A stretch of 64,000 nt of DNA from Achatina immaculata (GCA_009760885.1 CM019708.1:11646931-11710930); one strand, 5' to 3'; counted from the stretch's first letter, positions 1 to 11,541 are shown. Notes: a model not told the origin generated them from the letters alone. Translations and numbers: made by a program.

Positions 1-112
1 AGTTCCGTTTAATTTAATACTGCATGCTGGTGGATTCTGTTTCTTAGATATAACCATAGTCTCAGTCTTTTTGATGTTCAAAGTAAGGCCTTTCTGTTCA
101 TTTTCTTTGGCG
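1..112 (-). mobile_element. Non-LTR retrotransposon RT fragment
   Basis: The minus strand reads KGLTLNIKKTETMVISKKQ followed by a short hydrophilic stretch ending KLNGT. This is the post-catalytic segment of LINE reverse transcriptases, where a Lys-Thr pair precedes a hydrophobic strand. The fragment runs off the left edge and is joined on its right to a Tc1-like transposase relic, so one element probably inserted into the other. The family is not resolved. Confidence 0.55.
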
Positions 113-569
113 ACTGAACAATATCGTCCCTAAACATTCGACACGATGCAGGGGCATAGTTCATTGCACCCCATACCACGAGTGAGCCACCTTCATAGCG
201 ATCATGCCCACTAGCTGTGGCATCTTGGAAGCGCTCCCTGTACCGTCTCCACACACGAATTCTGCCATTGTTAAACGACAATGTGAACTTTAGCTCATAT
301 GTAAAGAATACCACGGACCACTGCTGGCGGGTCCATGCCAGATGAAGTCGAGGCCAAGCAAGACGAGCAGCGTGGTTTACTGCTTGTATGTTAGGCGGGA
401 GAGTACCGCAGGACGTCTTGAGTGGAGATTTGCCACATGAATCCTGTTGCGAGTCGAGTCGTTTGGTCTCTGACAATGATATTGCTTGATCGCATGTGCT
501 TCTTGATTGCGTTAGCGGTGGCTGCTCTTTCTCCCAGTCCATCAGGCCGTCGTATCGATCTTGCTGCAC
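113..569 (-). pseudogene. Tc1/mariner-like transposase relic
   Basis: The minus-strand frame carries the Tc1 family signature: ARLAWPRLHLAWTRQQW, then a strand ending FTLSFNNGRIRVWRR, then GGSLVVWGAMNY. These blocks lead into and cover the first part of the DDE catalytic domain. In active Tc1 proteins the first catalytic Asp lies in the block usually read as S/T-D-E-S-R-F; here the matching residue is Tyr (FTYELKF), so the copy should be inactive. The sequence after the WGAMN block jumps to a fragment resembling RYRDEIL, so an internal piece is missing and the rest of the DDE domain is absent. No terminal inverted repeats were found. It is an old, broken cut-and-paste transposon beside a LINE fragment. 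Confidence 0.75.
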
Positions 570-801
570 ATATTATTAAGTTGTTTGTGTTGGATTTTAA
601 ATATTGTCACACAGAGAAGTCCTGCACAAGTGCTGTGACTCCATTCGTCCGTGACGAGAATTACAGTTTATTTACACCAGATGACTCTTGTAAAAAATGG
701 CTGTAGAATTTCCAGCAGTTCGATAGAAAAATAGAAAAAGCATAAACAACGGAAGACTCATTCTTAAAGTGCATATCAACCTGACTACACAAGCATTTAT
801 A

Positions 802-806
<5 letters not shown>
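570..806. other. Unassigned spacer
   Basis: No coding signal or recognisable repeat was seen here. The short reading frames have no family features. Confidence 0.4.

Positions 807-873
<67 letters not shown>
807..873. repeat. (TC)n microsatellite
   Basis: About 33 uninterrupted TC units. The apparent Ser-Leu repeat ORF across it is an artefact of the dinucleotide. Confidence 0.95.
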
Positions 874-876
<3 letters not shown>

Positions 877-1107
877 GAATCTCTGGCTAAATGTAAGTCG
901 AGTTCTTTTTGTTCATTATACACTATAGATATCATGACTCGATATCTATTCACTAGCTCTTCTAAGTACCAGAATATCAACCTAGCTCGCAGTTTCGTCA
1001 CATCGGCCTCACTATATACTTCTATATCTTTCTGTCTCTTTCGCAATGCGCACTTCAGCTAAATCAGTCACTCTAAATCACCTACTATATCTATCTATGA
1101 AGGTGGC

Positions 1108-1776
1108 TCAATCATCTATCTTTTTTGGAATTACAATAGACTTCATAATGAAAAAATGCTGCACAGGTAACACAGGTATTGACTGGGTACATGGGACCCA
1201 ACTAGAAGATCTTGATTTTGCTGATGACATAACTCTTATCAGTAATAATGTGAATTCCATGCAAGAAAAAACAAATATCCTGTCTTCACTGGCTAGCAAA
1301 ATAGGAATTGAAATTAACAAGGACAAAACAAAAATAATGAAAAATCCCCTTAATCAAAATGGAAAAATACACATAGAAGGGACAGATATTGAAGAAGTCA
1401 ATCAGTTTGCATACCTTGGCAGCTACATAGACCAGGATGGTGACACCAGAAAGGAATTTGGAATCAGAATTGCAAAAGCAGCATCAATCTTCAAAAATCT
1501 TGAGAACATATGGAATTCAAAAGTTATAAACACAAAAATCAAATTAAGATTATTCAGTTCAAATGTAATATCCACCCTCATTTATGCATGCGAAAGCTGG
1601 AAAACAACTAAAGAAATAGACAAGAAATTAGACTCTTTTGAAAACAAATGCCTAAGGAAAATACTCACCATCAACTGGAACGAATTCAAGAACAATGCAG
1701 AGATAAGACAGATGACTGAACAACAACCAGTCTCATGGGTGTTCAGGAAAAGGAGATGGACATATGTTGGTCACAT
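1108..1776 (+). mobile_element. RTE-like LINE family A fragment (RT)
   Basis: One open frame carries the second half of a reverse transcriptase. It includes the catalytic motif FADD inside LEDLDFADDITLIS, then IGIEINKDKTKIM, the YLGSYID block, and a thumb region ending with RKRRWTYVGH. It matches the copies at 11592-14372 and 35467-36470 by eye, differing by scattered substitutions. The copy is truncated at both ends: the endonuclease and fingers are missing and it stops before the C-terminal Arg/Gly-rich tail. It is a dead fragment. The RTE assignment rests on the RT motifs and on the short-repeat tails of sister copies. Confidence 0.8.
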
Positions 1777-2708
1777 CACACTTTCATCCCCTGTTTTTGG
1801 CACTTTCTACCTGTACCTATTGAATGATTTAATAGTCCGGTTTCTTTATTCGCCATGTCCATTTCGCAGACTATCAATCGCCAGCAAGACTTTTGACATT
1901 TGTTACATCCTTCTAGCGTCCCTGTCTAGTTATCACATCTCGAGCAAATTCTTCTCGAGCACTCGAGATCTTTCGGGCAGTTACTGTCTGTCTTCTTATT
2001 CTTAGTGTGCCGACTCTTTGTCATCATCTATTTTTTCACTCACGGCATGGTATTGCCAGATGTCATTGCCAACCTATTGTACTTATGACCGTCTTTCTCT
2101 AGCTTATCTCTTCCTCGGCGTCATTGTGTCTGCCCTTTTTATTCGTCTGTTTCTTCTGTTTACACTTACTTGCGCGCAGTCGTAAGTCTTTAACTATTGT
2201 TGTTGGAATCGGTTTTCTACCTTGCTCCCTGAATTTCGGATCTAACTTTTCTCTTCTTATTTAATGTTAACCCTTATAACTAAAACATGTTCATAATTAT
2301 AATCATAATTGTAGATTACAAGGGACTATACTATAACATTTGTTACTCTTGGACGACCAGACCATCTGGCTTCTTTCACAGTTTCCGTGCTGATAAAACG
2401 ATCTCTTAGTTTTTGAATTCCCGGTTGGATGACTGCATGTCGTCTGGCAATCTCTCACACTGACACATCTTCTTGGAATCATACCAAGGCACGCCATCTG
2501 TCGGCATCATCACTAAGTCTTCGTCTCTGGGGCAATGTTAACCACCAGCACGACCATAAATACCCTTGTACTCGGAAAAAAAGTGTTTTCAGAACTGCGG
2601 AGACTGCACGCTCAAGACATTTTTGTCACTGCAGGAAATGTACCCTTCCTATGGTGAAGCGCGCAAATCATTGACAATTTTCTCGTGATTTTCTTGGGGT
2701 TTGGAGTA
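1777..2708. other. Unassigned interspersed DNA
   Basis: No convincing gene. The reading frames crossing this stretch are short and compositionally biased, and no repeat family shared with the rest of the window was recognised. Confidence 0.35.
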
Positions 2709-2872
2709 CCTATAACTAGTGCCGTCTTAACGCATGGGCCCATCTAGGCACTGCCCAGAGGTCCCAAGTTCAAGTCTTGAATTACATGCACAGGTTATAG
2801 TGGAATGGTGGGGCCCATTACATTACTTTGCCCAAGGGCTCCCGATGCTGTTAAGACGGCCCTGCCTATAAC
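2709..2872. mobile_element. hAT-type MITE with 8-bp target-site duplication
   Basis: A 148-bp element (2717-2864) has inverted termini. The right end read inward is CAGGGCCGTCTTAAC; the left end is TAGTGCCGTCTTAAC, two mismatches in 15. It is flanked by a perfect 8-bp direct repeat, CCTATAAC, at 2709-2716 and 2865-2872. An 8-bp duplication and a terminus starting CAGGG or CAGTG are typical of hAT transposons. There is no coding capacity, so this is a non-autonomous MITE. Confidence 0.85.
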
Positions 2873-4650
2873 AGCATGATTTATCGTGTCACAGCTGAAT
2901 AATTTGTCACCATCATGTGGTTTATTAGTGTATCTAACCTTGGCAATCAGTTGCCCCGGGCAGTCATTTCAATATTTGCAGAACTGTTTTTTTTTCCCCT
3001 CATCTCGTCTGAAAAATTACTGTGGCCCTTGAATTCTTTTGAGAAGTATTTATCATTCTATTTAGCTCTTCAATGACGTCCTGTATGCCGCCGGTTCGTC
3101 CACTTGACAACTGTAGATGGGATACTGAAAAAGCAAAGTGAACCGATGACAAGATTAGAAGACGTAGATCAGTGTTTCTCAACCTTTTTTCTGTAGGGAT
3201 CTCGCTGAAAAAGTTCTAAGATGCCAATTATCCCTCACATGAAAACGATCATATTATACGGCCTACGGGAAGTTAAAATGACAATGATTTTGTCACACCA
3301 TGCAAAAATTAATGATATGTATAACTCCTAGGTATATTAGTATTTTTACAATTAAATTTAGGTAGAGTATTTCGTGCCTAGGTAGCGATGACTCCAGAAT
3401 TCTTTCTGTCCGAGCAGAGTTATGGTGACTAGGCAAGAGTGACTCTGGGGTGATCTATATCTTAGACAGGAATGACTCCAGTATCAGTCCTTCCTGTGAA
3501 ATGTTTCTTAGCTGTTATACCGGTGTGTATTTTTTGGTGTGTAGTAACATAAACGGTCGGTTTTATATTAATTTATCTGTCTACACACTTACCTTTTTTT
3601 CTTTCTTCCTGTCTGTCTTGTTGTCTATAAGGTCATTAGCTGTATCTGTTTCCACACAAGAGGAAGTGTGTATTTTCTACTGGGAAAAAAAATATCCCTT
3701 TGAATCCAATCCTCATTTTCTGTATCCGTCTTTTTCTTCGTTCGGTAATCTTTACTTTTTCTCCTGTTTCTTATCTAGACCAAACATTTATTCTACTAAT
3801 TTCTGCTCTTTCTTCCTCGTCCTTGTTGCAGTCTTGCATTCATCTCTCCAAGCTTATCTCTCTTCCTGCTTAGCATGCCTCCTATTAAAATCATTGGTAT
3901 TATCTTTCCTCGGCTAAGATAAACGTCAAATGCCTTAAATATCACTATATGCCAGCTCTGTGAAATCAGTGCCACGGCACGACACCTGCTTATCACACGC
4001 CCCAACGCCTTCGCCTGAAAATCTGTTGTGTGTTTTGAGAAAACATATTTGAGGTACGAGGTCAGTGTTTCAGTCTAGTTGTTGGATAAAATATGTCAAC
4101 ATATAAAGAAATAGTTACAGAATAACTATTGTTTATATTTATTTTTTTACGAATTTTAAAAATATAATTCTTGTCCTAATAAAAACTAAATAATGAGAGG
4201 AAAAATAGTTAAAACTGAAAACATATGAAAACAGTAGGTGTCGAGTTGCCGCATATTTCTTCTTTATTTTCTCTTCAGAGGAACCTTCAGTATCTTATTA
4301 TTTCTCTTATTATGATTCTAATATATGTTTCTAACATTTTAGTTTCTTGTTTTTCAATTACGTTTTGTTTTAAATATTTCTTTGTCTACTTTTTCTGTCA
4401 GTAAACACCATATACGATCAAGAAGAGAGTTTGACGTGCTGAAAGCATGAAAAACGATAAAACTTTGATATTTTAAATAACGGGGGAAAGATATAAGAAA
4501 GTGAATAAAGGAAATAAATGTAAAAGGAGTAGAAAGAAAGGAGGAAGAGCTACACAGAGGCTTCTGTGAGTTTGAATTATTGACTACTGAAATCAATGTT
4601 AATAAGATATCATGTGGGCCGCATTGGGGTTAGACTAATGTAATATTTAT
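2873..4650. other. Unassigned interspersed DNA
   Basis: AT-rich sequence with long pyrimidine tracts around 3590-3850. Reading frames here are low-complexity Phe/Ser/Leu strings and not gene-like. No repeat shared with the rest of the window was recognised. Confidence 0.35.
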
Positions 4651-4942
4651 GTCTGTTTCTTGGCGCACAGCCTAAAGATTTGGTCTGTTTCCTGGAGCAC
4701 AGACTAGAGACATGATTCTATGTTTGTTTCCTGGGGCACAGACTAGAGACATGATTCTATGTTTGTTTCCTGGGGCACAGACTAGAGACATGATTCTATG
4801 TTTGTTTCCTGGAGCACAGACTAGAGACATGAATCTAGGTTTGTTTCCTGGAGCACAGACTAGAGATATGATTCTATGTTTGTTTCCCGGAGCACAGACT
4901 AAAGACATGGTTCTATGTTTGTTTCCTGGAGCACAGCCTGAA
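4651..4942. repeat. 39-bp minisatellite
   Basis: Tandem units built on a core TTTCCTGGAGCACAG recur at 4687, 4726, 4765, 4804, 4843, 4882 and 4921, exactly 39 bp apart, with a shorter first unit at 4656. Because 39 is a multiple of three and the unit lacks stops, both strands stay open, giving 13-residue periodic frames. There are no spacers, so it is not a CRISPR array. Confidence 0.92.
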
Positions 4943-5977
4943 GAAAAGATTGTTGCTTTGTTGACTTTTATCTTCTTCTCGAGTAAATTGACCTAGCGTG
5001 GAACGAATGGTTCTTTCAGTCCTGACTCTCGTTGCCTCTATGTCTATTATTTGAAGATCACAGAGGTCCCAGATGCTGGCGAAACCCAGCGTGGCCACAC
5101 ACACACACACACAAATGTTAAAATGTCGAAGTGTTATCATCATCCCACATTGGCCAAGTCCTTAAGTCTTCTCTTGTAAGAATAATCTCACCATAGTGCC
5201 TGATCGAGAGGCTGGTCTTTATCGATTCTACCAATCCTACTTTATTGTTACAACAGATATAACCCAGATAATAGCAGGTTGCTTTGACATACCATATCCT
5301 GGAGCGTACTAGGACTTTGTGCTAGTGATTGCCTAGTAGGAAGTGTACAACTTGGGCCTCACTGTGTCTTTAGCTGGGACGTACTGACTCTGATAACTAT
5401 GTTATCAAATAGTCATCTTCGGAACTCAAGAATAACATGATAGTAAAGAAAAATAGGATGGCAGGTGTCGAGACAAAAAAAAGTGAAGAAAAAAAAAAAG
5501 AAAATGGAGAAGTACAAATGCGACAGAAGAAGAAAAGTAAACAAGCACAGAGGGGACTCGATCCTCAAACACAAACATTGTTTATTGTTACGTTTGTCAG
5601 CTGTGCCAGTCAAATAATTGAGGGAATCAACAATGAGGAATTTGCTCAATAACTGTCTCAACAACTTCTGCAAATAATGAACATCAAACTGCTTCGAAAC
5701 AGTCGTCCAAGACAAAAACGAGTCATTTATAAAAGAGAGAAACAAAAATTATTCTGCAGTTATTTTAGTAAGTCGTTTCTCCAGGTAAGACAAACATATC
5801 CTTCTCTCCCACGTGTTTATCAAGTGATACGAACGCGATTTCCTTCTCACTTTAAATAAAAGCTAATTTCTTCTGTCACACATATTTCCTAATGAGAAAG
5901 ATGCAACACTTATTTCCACAAAGGTGGGGGGTTGGGGTGGGGTGAATCAGTATGAAACCTAGATAATAATAAGGTAC
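4943..5977. other. Unassigned DNA with short CA repeat
   Basis: Contains a (CA)n run at 5096-5113 and an A/G-rich tract around 5475-5550. No gene or known repeat was recognised. Confidence 0.35.
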
Positions 5978-6595
5978 TTTATACTATGGTACCGGGTTCA
6001 GGGCCAGCAGTCGGACTCTTTTCTGGTACATATCAAAATTATTAGAATATTAGAAGAATGTAGCGAACTCCCTGGACAGCAACAATAATTAATGGAGAAT
6101 GTTTGAGAAGAGCGGGAGATACAAAAATTCATGTAAAAATAAATGAATAAGAGAGAGAGATAATGTACTTTCATAGGACATGCAGTGAGAAAAGGGGACA
6201 TTGAAAATATTATAACAACAGGAAAAACAGAGGGGAAAAAGAACCAGGGGAAGACCAAGAGACATGATACTGGACAGTCTGACGGGATGGTGTGAGAGAA
6301 GATCACCAACTGAGCTGATGGCCTGCATGAAGGAGCGTGTACTCTGGAGAAGCATAATAGCCAACGCCAGTCGGCACGGTACATGATGATGATGATGATG
6401 ATGTATCAAAAAAGGCCCCAGGGTTCACGCAACCTCTAAAAATGGGTATCAGAGAAATCTGGGAAGGTAAAGCGGCCAGGCGTGATAATGACCACATCAC
6501 ACTTTCATGTGTCGAAGGCCATGGGAAATACGGGCCTAACACCGTATCCCCAAAATGCCTTAATGGCATGGAAACGGGAATTTTACCTTATATTA
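5978..6595 (+). mobile_element. tRNA-headed SINE (S1) interrupted by a LINE
   Basis: The SINE head with the B-box-like GGTACCGGGTTCAGGGCC lies at about 5987-6005. The body resumes at 6412 and runs to the conserved end near 6595, with GGGTATCAGAGAAATCTGGG and ATGGCATGGAAACGGG-type blocks. The same body occurs at 14915-15550, 43290-43645 and 49238-49490. The family B LINE at 6039-6403 splits this copy. The first part of the tRNA-like head (A box) is poorly preserved. Confidence 0.7.
6039..6403 (+). mobile_element. RTE-like LINE family B, 3' fragment with ATG-repeat tail
   Basis: The sequence encodes the C-terminal end of an RT (GHAMRR-type block, then an RGRPR-type basic motif) and ends CGGCACGGTAC followed by (ATG)n. 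It is flanked by the direct repeat TATCAAAA at 6031-6038 and 6404-6411, a target-site duplication. The insertion is 5'-truncated. It closely matches 16795-17062. Short tandem-repeat tails in place of poly(A) are characteristic of RTE elements. Confidence 0.85.
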
Positions 6596-7148
6596 CTGTA
6601 ACAAACGTTTAGACAACTGGTTTTAAGCAAAAAAAAAAAATTGTTAAAATACACTATTTAAATATAATAAAGAATTTAACATAGTTCAAGAGCAATTTTA
6701 CCTGATAACTACATCTGTTTATCTTGGGCAGCGTCCACTACAGTAGAGTTCTCAAATCAACGCTGTTAGATATCCCAAAGCAAGAAAGCAAATCAAATAC
6801 AACACCTTGGCATATACGACTACAGTATTTAGTGGTAAAGATAGCTTTACGACAAATGCCTCTTACTACAACAGAGTCGGCGATTACACATTATACGTGT
6901 CCGCGTGTGCATGTGTGTGTGTTCTTTTTTTAGATTGTATTCGCAAATAGTTCTAGCTATCTGCTTTTGTTTGGCTTGGGTTTATAGTTTTGGCGTTTAA
7001 ATCTTATCGTGAATAGTTTCTGGAAAGGATTTTGATATTCATTGTTCAAGTTTTTTTTTTTTAGACCAAGGTTTCTCAAACTTGTTTTATACGCTGCTCC
7101 CTTTTTATGATAAGATTTTCAGTGTGCCAGTCCCCGTTTCTAGCCCAG
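6596..7148. other. Unassigned DNA
   Basis: AT-rich, with poly(A) and poly(T) runs at 6630 and 7050. No gene was seen. Confidence 0.35.
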
Positions 7149-7189
7149 ATACATACATACATACATACATACATACATACATACATACC
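7149..7189. repeat. (ATAC)n microsatellite
   Basis: About ten tandem tetranucleotide units directly bordering the next repeat. Confidence 0.95.
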
Positions 7190-7394
7190 GTATTTCCTTG
7201 ATTAAACGCCGGGTCTGGAATAGTCGCCTGTCTCAGTTAAATGCGGAGAGGAGAATGGGACACGAAGTCACATTCTAATAAACGCATGACTCTAATAGAC
7301 GCCGGGTATGAAATAAAACTCAGCTTTGAGTAGACGCCGGCCTCTAATAAAAATCAAATGATGACAAGTAACGGCCGGGACGTTTATTGACGGA

Positions 7395-7397
<3 letters not shown>
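7190..7397. repeat. Dispersed repeat with ACGCCGG sub-motifs
   Basis: Starts CCGTATTTCCTTGATTAAACG and contains degenerate internal repeats of a unit resembling TCTAATAGACGCCGGG at about 7206, 7272, 7296 and 7332. The layout looks like a non-autonomous DNA element placed between two microsatellites. No terminal inverted repeats were verified, so the class is left open. Confidence 0.45.
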
Positions 7398-7440
<43 letters not shown>

Positions 7441-7451
7441 TGTGTGTGTGT
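7398..7451. repeat. (AT)n/(GT)n microsatellite
   Basis: Forty bases of AT followed by a GT run. Confidence 0.95.
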
Positions 7452-8477
7452 GTTTTTATAAAAATGTACAATACAGTCAACCTTTTATATACACACTTTC
7501 GGACACAGCGTTGTACAGGGTTACTTACTGTGTACGGACTTGCAGTGGATCGTCCAATACAAAATGTCCCTATCCCCTTGTTTTTCTTCCTTTCTTATTT
7601 GTTAACTGTCAAATATGGAGGTTTTTAGCTTTTGTCTTCGTTTCCCATTTTTCGTCTTGTTTTTTTTCCGTTCTTGTATAAGACAAAAGTTGGCAATTCT
7701 GTATGGCTTCATTCTTTTTGTTTTTGCAAATTTAATTGCATCTTGTTTAACACTATGTATAAACGTGGAAAAAAGTAGGAAGAGCTTTATTACCTAACGT
7801 TTACAACGATGTGAAGTTTCGGCGTTAGCCTTCATCAAACAAACACAAACAGGACGAAGGATCAGAGAGAGGAGACGAAGTATAGATTCACATGAATCCT
7901 ATGTTAAAGAAATAATTTTTTTAATGAAAAAAATTAATGAAAAATTGCAATCTATGGAAAACTTAGCTTCACTCTCGGAAAAAACGCAAGTTGAAACTCG
8001 TATGCACACTTCCAATAACACAGCTATTTATAATTATAAATTATTCTTTTATTTTATTATTTATTTATTATGATAAATTATTCCTTCAAGGAATAATTTG
8101 TTACTGCCCTTTTAAAATAAGTGTAATTTTTTAAAAGTGACAATCTAAAACATGATGATGATGATGATGATCTGACGAAAAAAAAGGGTATGGCGACATA
8201 CTGTTGTGAGCGATCCACTAGGAGTCAGTGCTCGAACAAAAGGTAAGATCCCTTGAACCCTACCGTTATCTACGTCTCTTATCGAAGAACACATTCGTGA
8301 CGGAAACATGTTGCGACAGATGTGTGATTCAGCCAATACTTTATTGGAGTCATGAACCCGGAACAATGGGGTACGAGTTAAGGTGACCAGGTGTATTATC
8401 AGCTTCTGCTGTCTACGTGTTAGTTCGTTTATCATTAGCTGGCGCTATGCCGACGGTTCTATTCAAATCTCGCATTT
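7452..8477. other. Unassigned DNA
   Basis: Includes a short (GAT)n run at 8153-8171. The minus-strand frame of 96 codons at 8145-8435 is not recognised and ends in the trinucleotide repeat, so I do not call it a gene. Confidence 0.35.
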
Positions 8478-8853
8478 CATTAATTCCATTATTTGGATGG
8501 CACTTGTTATCTTGTCTTTTTGTCGAACTGTCCTTTATCTGAGCAAGATGGCCTGCTGCTGATGCATCCATTTGCATATCATCAACGATGTCTTGCAGCC
8601 ATCTTCGCTTTGGTCTTCCTCTCTTTCTTTTTCCCATTATGTACCCTTCCAAGACCGTCTTCTCTAGATTATCATGACGTTTAATGTGTTCAAAATATTT
8701 AAGTTTTCTCTCTTTAATACTCTTTACTAGCCAGCCTTCTTAAGTTATTGTAGTATGGATATATTTTTTTCTTTTTTGTGTCCACGATATTTGGAGAACT
8801 CTTCTGTAGCATTTACATTCAAAGGCATTTATGTGTTTCTCAGCTGTTTTGTT

Positions 8854-10426
8854 GGTTCTAAGGACTGCAAACGCGCCACAAACAGCCTCTGGCAGTCAAG
8901 TCCAGCTCCTGGCCTTCCCGTGGCAGAACTGTTTAAACTGACAGGAGAAGGGGCGAGGGCGAATATCTGGCGCCTGAAAACCAGTTACTTAGGGTAGGTG
9001 AGTGTCACGTTTGGTAGCTCATCTGCCGCTGTTGGCGAGATCTTCAGCTGCCGTGAGTGGAGCGGTGCTCCTCCCGGCCAATGAAGAAATTTGCAAATGA
9101 GGTTGCCGCGCAGCATCACTGCGGAAAAGGTGGTTGAAAGAATAAAGCGAAGCAAACAGTCAAATCACGGCACCTCTGGTCTGGAGGTCGGCCACGTCCT
9201 GAGTGCAGTCATATCGGGTGAAATGCATGAACCAGCTTGTCCCAGAGGTTAAGTCACTGCTGGCTTAACTTTTCAAATGCCGCGCATGGAGTGAAGCTCC
9301 TCCCGGTTAAGGAAGTAAATGCGGAAATAAAGGTTGCTGTGCGGCGCCGATGGGAAAAGGTGGTGGAAAGTGAAGTTTAACCTGATATGTCCAGTAGTAT
9401 CGCTACGAGAGCTATACCACAGCACCTCTGCTCTAGAGGCCGCCTACGTCCGAAATACACCTACACTGGTGAAATATGCCTAAACCGGCACACACCAGGG
9501 GTGGAACTCGATGGCTAGACATGTCATACCACCTCCGCTCTAGAGGTCGGTAATGCCTGATAAACACCCATACTGGTGAATTTTGCCTAAACCGGCTCAT
9601 ACCAGGGGTGAATCTTGAAGGCTATGAATGTCACAGTACCTCTGCCCTAGAGGTCGGTCCCGTCCCAAACACGCCCATACTGGGAAATGCCTAAACCGGC
9701 TCAACCCAGGGGTAGAAGTCACTAGTGGCGAGGATTCATCCTCCTGGACAAAAGCTCCATCCTGGTCACAACTAGGAAGGGTAGCGGCCACGACCACAAA
9801 ATGCTGAAGTCGGAGACACTGGACCAGGGAAGTCTAGATAGGCAACCACCTCTCACCCGGCGGGGATGTCTGCGTATCCTAATCACGCTGAGGTTTTCCG
9901 GTGAGAAAGTCCAACCCTGGACTGGATGGGCAACCACCTCTCACCCGGCGGTGATACACGGGTATCTCAAAACACGTCGAGGTTTTCCGGTGAGAAAGTC
10001 CAACTCTGGCCTGGGTGGGCTACCGCCTCTCACCCGGCGGTGATACACGGGTATCTCAAAACACGTCGAGGTTTTCCGGTGAGAAAGTCCAACCCTGACC
10101 TGGGTGGGCTAACGCCTCTCACCCAGCGAGGATGCACTGATATTCCAAACACGTCGAGGTCTTCCGGTGAGAAAGTCCAACCCTAGACCAAACTGGTGCA
10201 ATGAAAACCACGGTGTCATGCAATCCCGCTTCCGAGACCCACCAAGAATACAGGCTAAAGCACTGTGATACTCTGAACCCCTTGTGGTCCTTTCGTGGAA
10301 CTCGTGTGGTCTATTTTGGACCACACAGGGGACCACGGGACCTAACGAGGACCACAGGCGTGAATTCAGTAGGTTCACAGTGCGGTTTTTGGTGGTAGAA
10401 GTGAACGAAGAAGAAGAAGAAGAAGA
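8854..10426 (+). mobile_element. GAA-tailed non-autonomous LINE-like element with 5' monomer repeats
   Basis: The element is 1573 bp, ends GAACGAAGAAGAAGAAG and is bounded by AGCTGTTTTGTT at 8842-8853 and 10427-10438. Target-site duplications plus a simple-repeat tail indicate target-primed integration. It carries no reverse transcriptase. Most of it is tandem structure: degenerate units of roughly 105-110 bp at about 9170 and 9417-9725, each with an AGAGGTCGG-type core, then four 89-bp units at 9849, 9937, 10026 and 10115. Such monomer arrays recall LINE 5' untranslated promoter monomers. The tail sequence is shared with the jockey-like fragment at 47411-47809, so it is probably an internally deleted or parasitic derivative of that LINE. 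A CTGAAGTCGGAGA motif is shared with 55540-55960. Confidence 0.75.
9835..10190. repeat. 89-bp tandem monomers
   Basis: Four units marked by CCTCTCACCC-GCG cores at 9849, 9937, 10026 and 10115, each containing GGTGAGAAAGTCCAA. They form part of the GAA-tailed element. Confidence 0.9.
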
Positions 10427-11536
10427 AGCTGTTTTGTTAAGTGTCCAGGTCTTACAGGCATATGTTGTGATGGGAAAGATGCATGCCCTTAAAAATCTTA
10501 TTTTTGTAGTTCTGTCTGTTCCTCTCCAACGATTCTTTAGTTGTTTTACTTTCTGAAGACCGATAGTGGTCCTCCTTTTATTTTCCCTCATTGTATCTCC
10601 ATTATTAGATAGTAGTGATCCAAGATATTCAAAACTCTCCACTTCTTCCAGTTTTTCCTCATTGATACATATATCAGTGCCTTGTTTGTTTTGTCAGTTG
10701 TCATCAGTTTAGTTTTCTTCGCATTAAGATAGAAGTTTTGCTCTTCGCTGTTCTTACGGACTGATATAATTAGTTTTTCCATTCCTTTTTGTGTTGTGGA
10801 TAGTAATACTGTGTCATCAGCATATCTAATCTATGATATTTCATAACCTCAGTATACAAGTTAAATAAGTAAGACGACAATATGCACCCCTGACGGACCC
10901 TTGTTTTATGTCAAACCAAGTTGTTGTTTCACCATTTATTCTTACTCCTTCTTGTTGGTCTAGATACAGCAGTGATGTTAATTGTATCAAATGTGTTGGA
11001 AATGCCATTTTTTTCATGATTTCCCAAAGTTTCTGGTATTGTACACAATCAAATGCCTTTGGGTAGTCTATAAAGGATAAATATAGACTCACATTAAACT
11101 CTCTGCATTTCTTTATTATTAATCTTATATTGAATATATGATCTCTTGATCCTTTTCCTTGCCTGAAACCAGCTTGGACCATATTGACTTCTTCTTCTGT
11201 TTTCTTACGAAGTCTACCTATTATGATTTTAAACAGAATTTTACTGCCATGACTAATCAGGTCAACAGTTCTGTAGTTTGTGCATAATTTCAGGTTACCT
11301 TTTTTTTGGCAGTGGTATAAATACAGTTCTTTCCATTCTTCTTGCCAAATACCTGAATGCCATATCTTTTTACATAGTGCATGATGGATTGTTGCACATT
11401 CCTTTCCTTCTGCTTTAATAAATTCAGCTGTTATCACATCCTGGTGATTTACCTTTTTTTTTGGATTGTTTATTGTCCATAAAACTTTTTCTATCGTCGG
11501 TTCGGGTTTTTTCTCCTCTAATAATAATTCACACTG

Positions 11537-11541
<5 letters not shown>

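Larger units (their letters stand above)
8478..11541 (-). mobile_element. RTE-like LINE family C, split by a nested insertion
   Basis: A minus-strand LINE begins at the AT repeat (11541). It reads linker and RT fingers with GFRQGKGSRDHIFNIR, the FIDYPKAFDCV block, RINGETTTWFDIKQG, then YLGSLLSNNGDTM and an RFLRACIFPITTYACKTW thumb block down to 10439. The frame changes several times, so it is a pseudogene. The rest of the thumb and the C-terminal end, with the GKRKRGRPKRRW motif, continue at 8853-8478. The gap (8854-10426) is a separate GAA-tailed element flanked by a 12-bp duplication. Sister copies lie at 46738-48375 and 50470-50757. Confidence 0.85.

Noticed and set aside
4651..4942. CRISPR-like array
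   Set aside because: Units abut without unique spacers and the context is an animal genome; it is a minisatellite.
8145..8435. 96-codon minus-strand ORF
   Set aside because: It ends in a (GAT)n run, is not recognised, and lies among repeats; too weak to call.
10109..10642. 177-codon minus-strand ORF
   Set aside because: It is a chance fusion of LINE family C thumb sequence, the GAA tail (poly-Ser) and the inserted element.
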